From JAKQLP01 sp964562165 (GTDB lineage Bacteria > Patescibacteriota > Dojkabacteria > B142 > OLB20): 9,769 nt of DNA. The translations under genes were made by a program, and so were the position numbers. Every line of letters starts with the position of its first letter. The first letter of the stretch is position 1. The notes under the pieces are model-generated. The model was not told the DNA's origin. It saw nothing but the letters and a program-made list of their open reading frames with translations, and did not search any database. Of the stretch, positions 6,884 to 9,769 are shown one piece after another. Where the stretch lies: NCBI GenBank assembly GCA_964562165.1, contig CAZLRZ010000029.1:1-9769 (forward strand). The letters are read 5' to 3'.

Positions 6884-7378
6884 ATGTCTGAAACAAAAAT
6901 CAGAAGAGTTATTGGGATAGATTGTGGAACTGCATTAGTCGGTTGGGCAGTACTAGATGAGGTTTCGGTAGGTAAGATCAGCGTTGTTGATTACGGAGAT
7001 ATCCGTACCACCTCAAATACAAAAATGAGTTTAAGGCTCAAACAGATCTACGATGCAATGTTAACCTTGATAAATAAATACAAACCGAACGAAATGGCCA
7101 TTGAGGAATTATTCTTTTTTAAGAATGCCAAAACTGTAATGTCCGTAAGCGAATCTAGAGGTGTTATTTCTTTATCTGGTGAAAACTGTAATCTTGAAGT
7201 GTTTGGATACACTCCTCTTGAAGTTAAAATGGCAATTACCGGATACGGCAGGGCTGAAAAGTCCCAAGTTCAGAAAATGATTACAAAAGTGTTAAAATTA
7301 AAAGAGATGCCAAAAGTTGACGATGTAGCGGATGCTCTAGCCATAGCATTTTGTCATATAAATTCTCATATAAAATAA
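6884..7378 (+). CDS. ruvC: RuvC Holliday junction resolvase
   Basis: The 164-residue protein is of normal RuvC length with an RNase H-like fold. All four catalytic acidic residues are visible: Asp13 in GIDCG, Glu74 in MAIEELFF, and Asp147 and Asp150 in DVADALAIA, matching E. coli Asp7, Glu66, Asp138 and Asp141. The FFFKNAKTVMSVSESRGV stretch (77-94) is the expected DNA-contact region following the Glu. RuvC acts as a dimer in the cytoplasm, making symmetrical metal-dependent nicks across Holliday junctions held by RuvAB. It begins 2 nt after yebC and ends 1 nt before ruvA, so all are probably made from one message. The start follows an A-rich run rather than a Shine-Dalgarno motif. Confidence 0.97.
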   Translation: MSETKIRRVIGIDCGTALVGWAVLDEVSVGKISVVDYGDIRTTSNTKMSLRLKQIYDAMLTLINKYKPNEMAIEELFFFKNAKTVMSVSESRGVISLSGENCNLEVFGYTPLEVKMAITGYGRAEKSQVQKMITKVLKLKEMPKVDDVADALAIAFCHINSHIK

Positions 7379-7379
7379 A

Positions 7380-7958
7380 ATGATCGCAAGTTTAAAAGGT
7401 AAGGTATTAGAGGTGTTCCCAAAGTTCTTAATATTGGATGTTAATAATGTAGGATATAAGATTGAAGGATTAAACAATCAATTCTTCAAAGAGAATCAAG
7501 AAATATTTATATATACATACGTCCAATATCAAGAAACAGATACCAGAATTTTTGGATTTACGAATAGGCAAGACTATTTACTATTTGAAATGCTATTAAC
7601 AGTATCCGGTGTAGGGCCTAGAACTGCAATAAGCTTACTAACTTCTTTAGGAAATGAGAAAATTATAAACGCAATTAGTGCGGGAAAACCTCAGGATCTA
7701 AAGGGTAATGGTGTTGGTTTAAAAACGGCTCAAAAAATTGTAATAGAACTTGTTAATAAAATTGATCCTAAAAACGACAATGCGATCCAATTAAATTCCA
7801 AAGAAGATGAAGAAAAAGTTAAAGAGGTTAGGGGAGCGCTATTGGGCTTGGGGTATTCAAACATCGAAATTGATAAAGTATTTGAAAAATTACCAGCCTT
7901 AGATGAAAATACGGCTGAAGGCCTATTAAGAATTTCACTTAATCTTTTGCGAAAATGA
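7380..7958 (+). CDS. ruvA: RuvA Holliday junction branch migration subunit
   Basis: The 192-residue protein shows the three RuvA domains. Domain I is the OB fold at about 1-62 (MIASLKGKVLEV; YVQYQETDTRIFGF). Domain II carries two helix-hairpin-helix motifs, MLLTVSGVGPRTAISLL (71-87) and LKGNGVGLKTAQKIVIEL (107-124), which bind the junction backbone. After an acidic flexible linker (about 130-147), domain III (148-192) ends in GLLRISLNLLRK and should contact RuvB. RuvA tetramers hold the junction in a square-planar form and load RuvB rings. The stop TGA overlaps the ruvB start as ATGA, and a TAA follows immediately in frame, so this is the only gene here not ending in TAA and it is backed by one. 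Confidence 0.97.
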   Translation: MIASLKGKVLEVFPKFLILDVNNVGYKIEGLNNQFFKENQEIFIYTYVQYQETDTRIFGFTNRQDYLLFEMLLTVSGVGPRTAISLLTSLGNEKIINAISAGKPQDLKGNGVGLKTAQKIVIELVNKIDPKNDNAIQLNSKEDEEKVKEVRGALLGLGYSNIEIDKVFEKLPALDENTAEGLLRISLNLLRK

Positions 7959-8962
7959 TAAATTCAATTTTAGATCCTAAAGAGGTCGAATTAGACAAAG
8001 AAACAGTCCAATACGAAAATAAACTTCGTCCTAAAACCTTGAACCAAATTATTGGTAGAGAAAAAGAGAAACGAAGTTTAAAAGTAATGATAAATGCTGC
8101 TAAAAAAAGAGACGAGGCTTTGGATCATATACTTTTTCATGGTCCACCAGGATTAGGTAAAACTTCGCTTGCGCAAGTAGTGGCAAATGAACTCGGAGTC
8201 GAAATCTATGCAACATCAGGTCCCGCACTAGAAAGAAAAGGGGATCTCGTTTCAATACTTAGTAATATTAGCCCCAAAGGAGTATTTTTTATTGACGAAA
8301 TCCATCGTTTAAACAAAAGTATTGAAGAAATGCTTTATTCCGCAATGGAAGATCAAAAAATCGATATTGTTATTGGTAAAGGCCCTTCTGCAAGAACCTT
8401 AAAGTTAGACTTGAATCCTTTTACAGTAATTGGGGCAACCACAAGAGTTGGCCTAATTTCGGCTCCATTAAGGGATAGATTCGGTGTATTAATGCATCTC
8501 GACTATTATGACTATGAAGAATTAAGGGATTTAATCCTACAGAAATCTAAAGCCTTAGAAATAGTAATAAATACTAATGCTGCATATGAAATCGCAAAGC
8601 GATCAAGAAGGACACCTAGAATAGCAATCAGAATATTAAAAAGAATTAGAGATTTAGCAAATGTGACCGGCAAAACCGAAATCGATATGGATTTAGCTGA
8701 AGAAGGGATGAAAATGATAGAAGTTGATAATCACGGACTTGATAATTTGGATCGAAAGATTTTAAGAACCATTGTAAATTCTTTTAAGGGAGGTCCGGTC
8801 GGCTTAAATACTCTGGCTTCAACATTGGCAGAGGACTTGGACACAATTAGTGATGTATATGAACCATTCCTCATTAAAGAAGGATTCTTATTAAGAACGC
8901 CAAAGGGTAGAGTTGTCACAGAAAAAACATTAAAATATTTAAAAGACAATGAACAAAATTAA
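7955..8962 (+). CDS. ruvB: RuvB Holliday junction ATP-dependent DNA helicase
   Basis: The 335-residue AAA+ ATPase is of standard length. Walker A is GPPGLGKTS (63-71), Walker B FFIDEIHR (111-118), sensor 1 GATTR (160-164), the arginine-finger region APLRDRFG (170-177), and sensor 2 RRTPRIA (218-224). The C-terminal winged-helix domain (about 258-335) keeps the GLNTLA, EDLDTISDVYEPFLI and RTPKGR motifs that touch DNA. RuvB hexamers flank RuvA and pump duplex DNA through the complex to move Holliday junctions during recombination and fork repair. It overlaps ruvA by 4 nt and the following membrane gene by 14 nt, both signs of translational coupling. No residue loss is visible. Confidence 0.98.
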   Translation: MINSILDPKEVELDKETVQYENKLRPKTLNQIIGREKEKRSLKVMINAAKKRDEALDHILFHGPPGLGKTSLAQVVANELGVEIYATSGPALERKGDLVSILSNISPKGVFFIDEIHRLNKSIEEMLYSAMEDQKIDIVIGKGPSARTLKLDLNPFTVIGATTRVGLISAPLRDRFGVLMHLDYYDYEELRDLILQKSKALEIVINTNAAYEIAKRSRRTPRIAIRILKRIRDLANVTGKTEIDMDLAEEGMKMIEVDNHGLDNLDRKILRTIVNSFKGGPVGLNTLASTLAEDLDTISDVYEPFLIKEGFLLRTPKGRVVTEKTLKYLKDNEQN

Positions 8963-9769
8963 TACTAGGGCAAGAATAATTATTGTATCTTCGCTAATAG
9001 CCGCAGCTTATGTGTTAATTTCTCTTTTTTGGGAAGAAACCTCAATTGATCCAAAGATTCAGTTTGGCCAGGATCTTATAAAAGGATTAATACTAGCCGG
9101 GATTTTATATCTAGGCACTTTTTGGGCTCTCTTCTTTAAGGTTAGGGGGGAGAGATTGATTACAATTATGCTTTTTCCAAGTATTGGTGTTTTGGTAGTT
9201 TCGATTTTAATGCAATTGATATTAGTTACCTTCATTTCAAATATTTCTCAAATACCTCTTTTAATGATCTCGTTCGTTATTATTGCGGCATTCACATATA
9301 TTAATCTTTTGGCTGTTAATATTCTTAATACTAGTTATCTACAGAACATCCCTTTAGCTCAGGCTGCAAAGGCCGCTGTATTTATCATCTCGTTGGTTGA
9401 TGCTTTTTTAACTTTTTATTTGATTTTTACTAACGATTTAAATGTTATCTATCGTTTGGGAATTGTTTTTTTAACAACGGTCCTGTTTAGTTATATTTCA
9501 CTATGGAGTATTGAGCTTAGAAGGGCAAACAAGGTAACCGTGGCCTTAAGTGTTGGCCTCCTTTTATTATTATTGGCCGGAAGCATTAGTATGTGGCCGG
9601 TAGGGGCGCCATATTTAGCCTTGGCACTAACCTTAACTTTTTATGTATGTATGAATATCTCCTTAGAAATGCGAGAAATAATTGGGAAATGGATTTGGGT
9701 AGAATATGGCGTAATCTTCAGTCTTATCGTCTTACTATTAATCCTCTTGTCAGAGTGGGGGATTAATGG
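8949..9769 (+). CDS. Polytopic membrane protein of unknown function (partial, runs off the window)
   Basis: An open frame from ATG 8949 continues for 273 codons without a stop to the window end. The start lies inside the last 14 nt of ruvB in another frame, so it is probably coupled to it. The N-terminus is short and basic (MNKINTRARI), followed by about nine hydrophobic helices (roughly 9-27, 45-63, 72-96, 104-127, 141-161, 168-187, 195-214, 219-237, 249-268). Loops are very short, with one basic loop at 64-69 (KVRGER) and another at 190-195 (LRRANK). No transporter signature, catalytic motif or lipobox is recognisable. Codon use and AT-richness match its neighbours, so it is native rather than recently acquired. 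Alternatives include a CPR-specific orphan family or part of a lipid or sugar-handling membrane enzyme with its soluble domain beyond the window. Confidence 0.75.
   Translation, partial: MNKINTRARIIIVSSLIAAAYVLISLFWEETSIDPKIQFGQDLIKGLILAGILYLGTFWALFFKVRGERLITIMLFPSIGVLVVSILMQLILVTFISNISQIPLLMISFVIIAAFTYINLLAVNILNTSYLQNIPLAQAAKAAVFIISLVDAFLTFYLIFTNDLNVIYRLGIVFLTTVLFSYISLWSIELRRANKVTVALSVGLLLLLLAGSISMWPVGAPYLALALTLTFYVCMNISLEMREIIGKWIWVEYGVIFSLIVLLLILLSEWGIN

Noticed and set aside
7956..7958. Alternative genetic code with UGA read as glycine
   Set aside because: Conserved genes are full length with no in-frame TGA, and glycine uses GGN normally. The single TGA works as the ruvA stop at the expected family length.
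1..9769. Mobile element, CRISPR array, defence or phage genes
   Set aside because: No transposase, integrase, nuclease-helicase defence proteins or spaced direct repeats were seen on either strand; gaps are all under 100 nt and the genes are mostly housekeeping.

Overview
This is an AT-rich (by eye roughly one-third GC), densely packed stretch of bacterial chromosome with every recognisable gene on the + strand. Compact operons, a stand-alone tRNA-Leu, the yebC-ruvC-ruvA-ruvB block, degenerate versions of envelope families (an Lgt-like membrane protein and an LCP/LytR_C protein) and several small orphan proteins together suggest a Candidate Phyla Radiation (Patescibacteria) genome. A Microgenomates/Katanobacteria/Dojkabacteria-type lineage is possible, but the phylum cannot be settled from this window. 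The lineages that recode UGA as glycine are unlikely: glycine uses GGN throughout and no conserved gene has an in-frame TGA.

Layout: (1) 1-507, a small orphan protein with a helical core and a Gln/Pro/Met-rich tail, whose ATG sits about 7 nt past a -10-like box. (2) 508-687, a tRNA-Leu(CAA) with encoded CCA and its own TATAAT box. (3) 716-2703, a two-TM protein with a charged, lysine-ended tail, translationally coupled (TAATG) to an M16 zinc peptidase. (4) 2738-3688, a seven-helix Lgt-like protein that has lost most of the catalytic residues known from true Lgt. (5) 3718-6001, an RluA/RluD-type pseudouridine synthase overlapping a membrane-anchored LCP-LytR_C protein. (6) 6087-9769, a tight operon of yebC, ruvC, ruvA, ruvB and a polytopic membrane protein that runs off the window end.

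Function: the right-hand operon encodes the complete RuvABC Holliday-junction branch-migration and resolution machine behind the YebC/TACO1-family gene. The middle part mixes RNA modification, proteolysis and cell-envelope proteins. No mobile element, CRISPR array, phage gene or toxin-antitoxin pair was seen, and no intergenic gap exceeds 100 nt. No rho-independent terminator was convincing.

The most notable things are the absence of Shine-Dalgarno motifs before all eleven starts, the loss of active-site residues in two envelope-family proteins, and the unrecognised membrane protein coupled to ruvB. The window is mainly housekeeping; I see no clear new multi-gene system.
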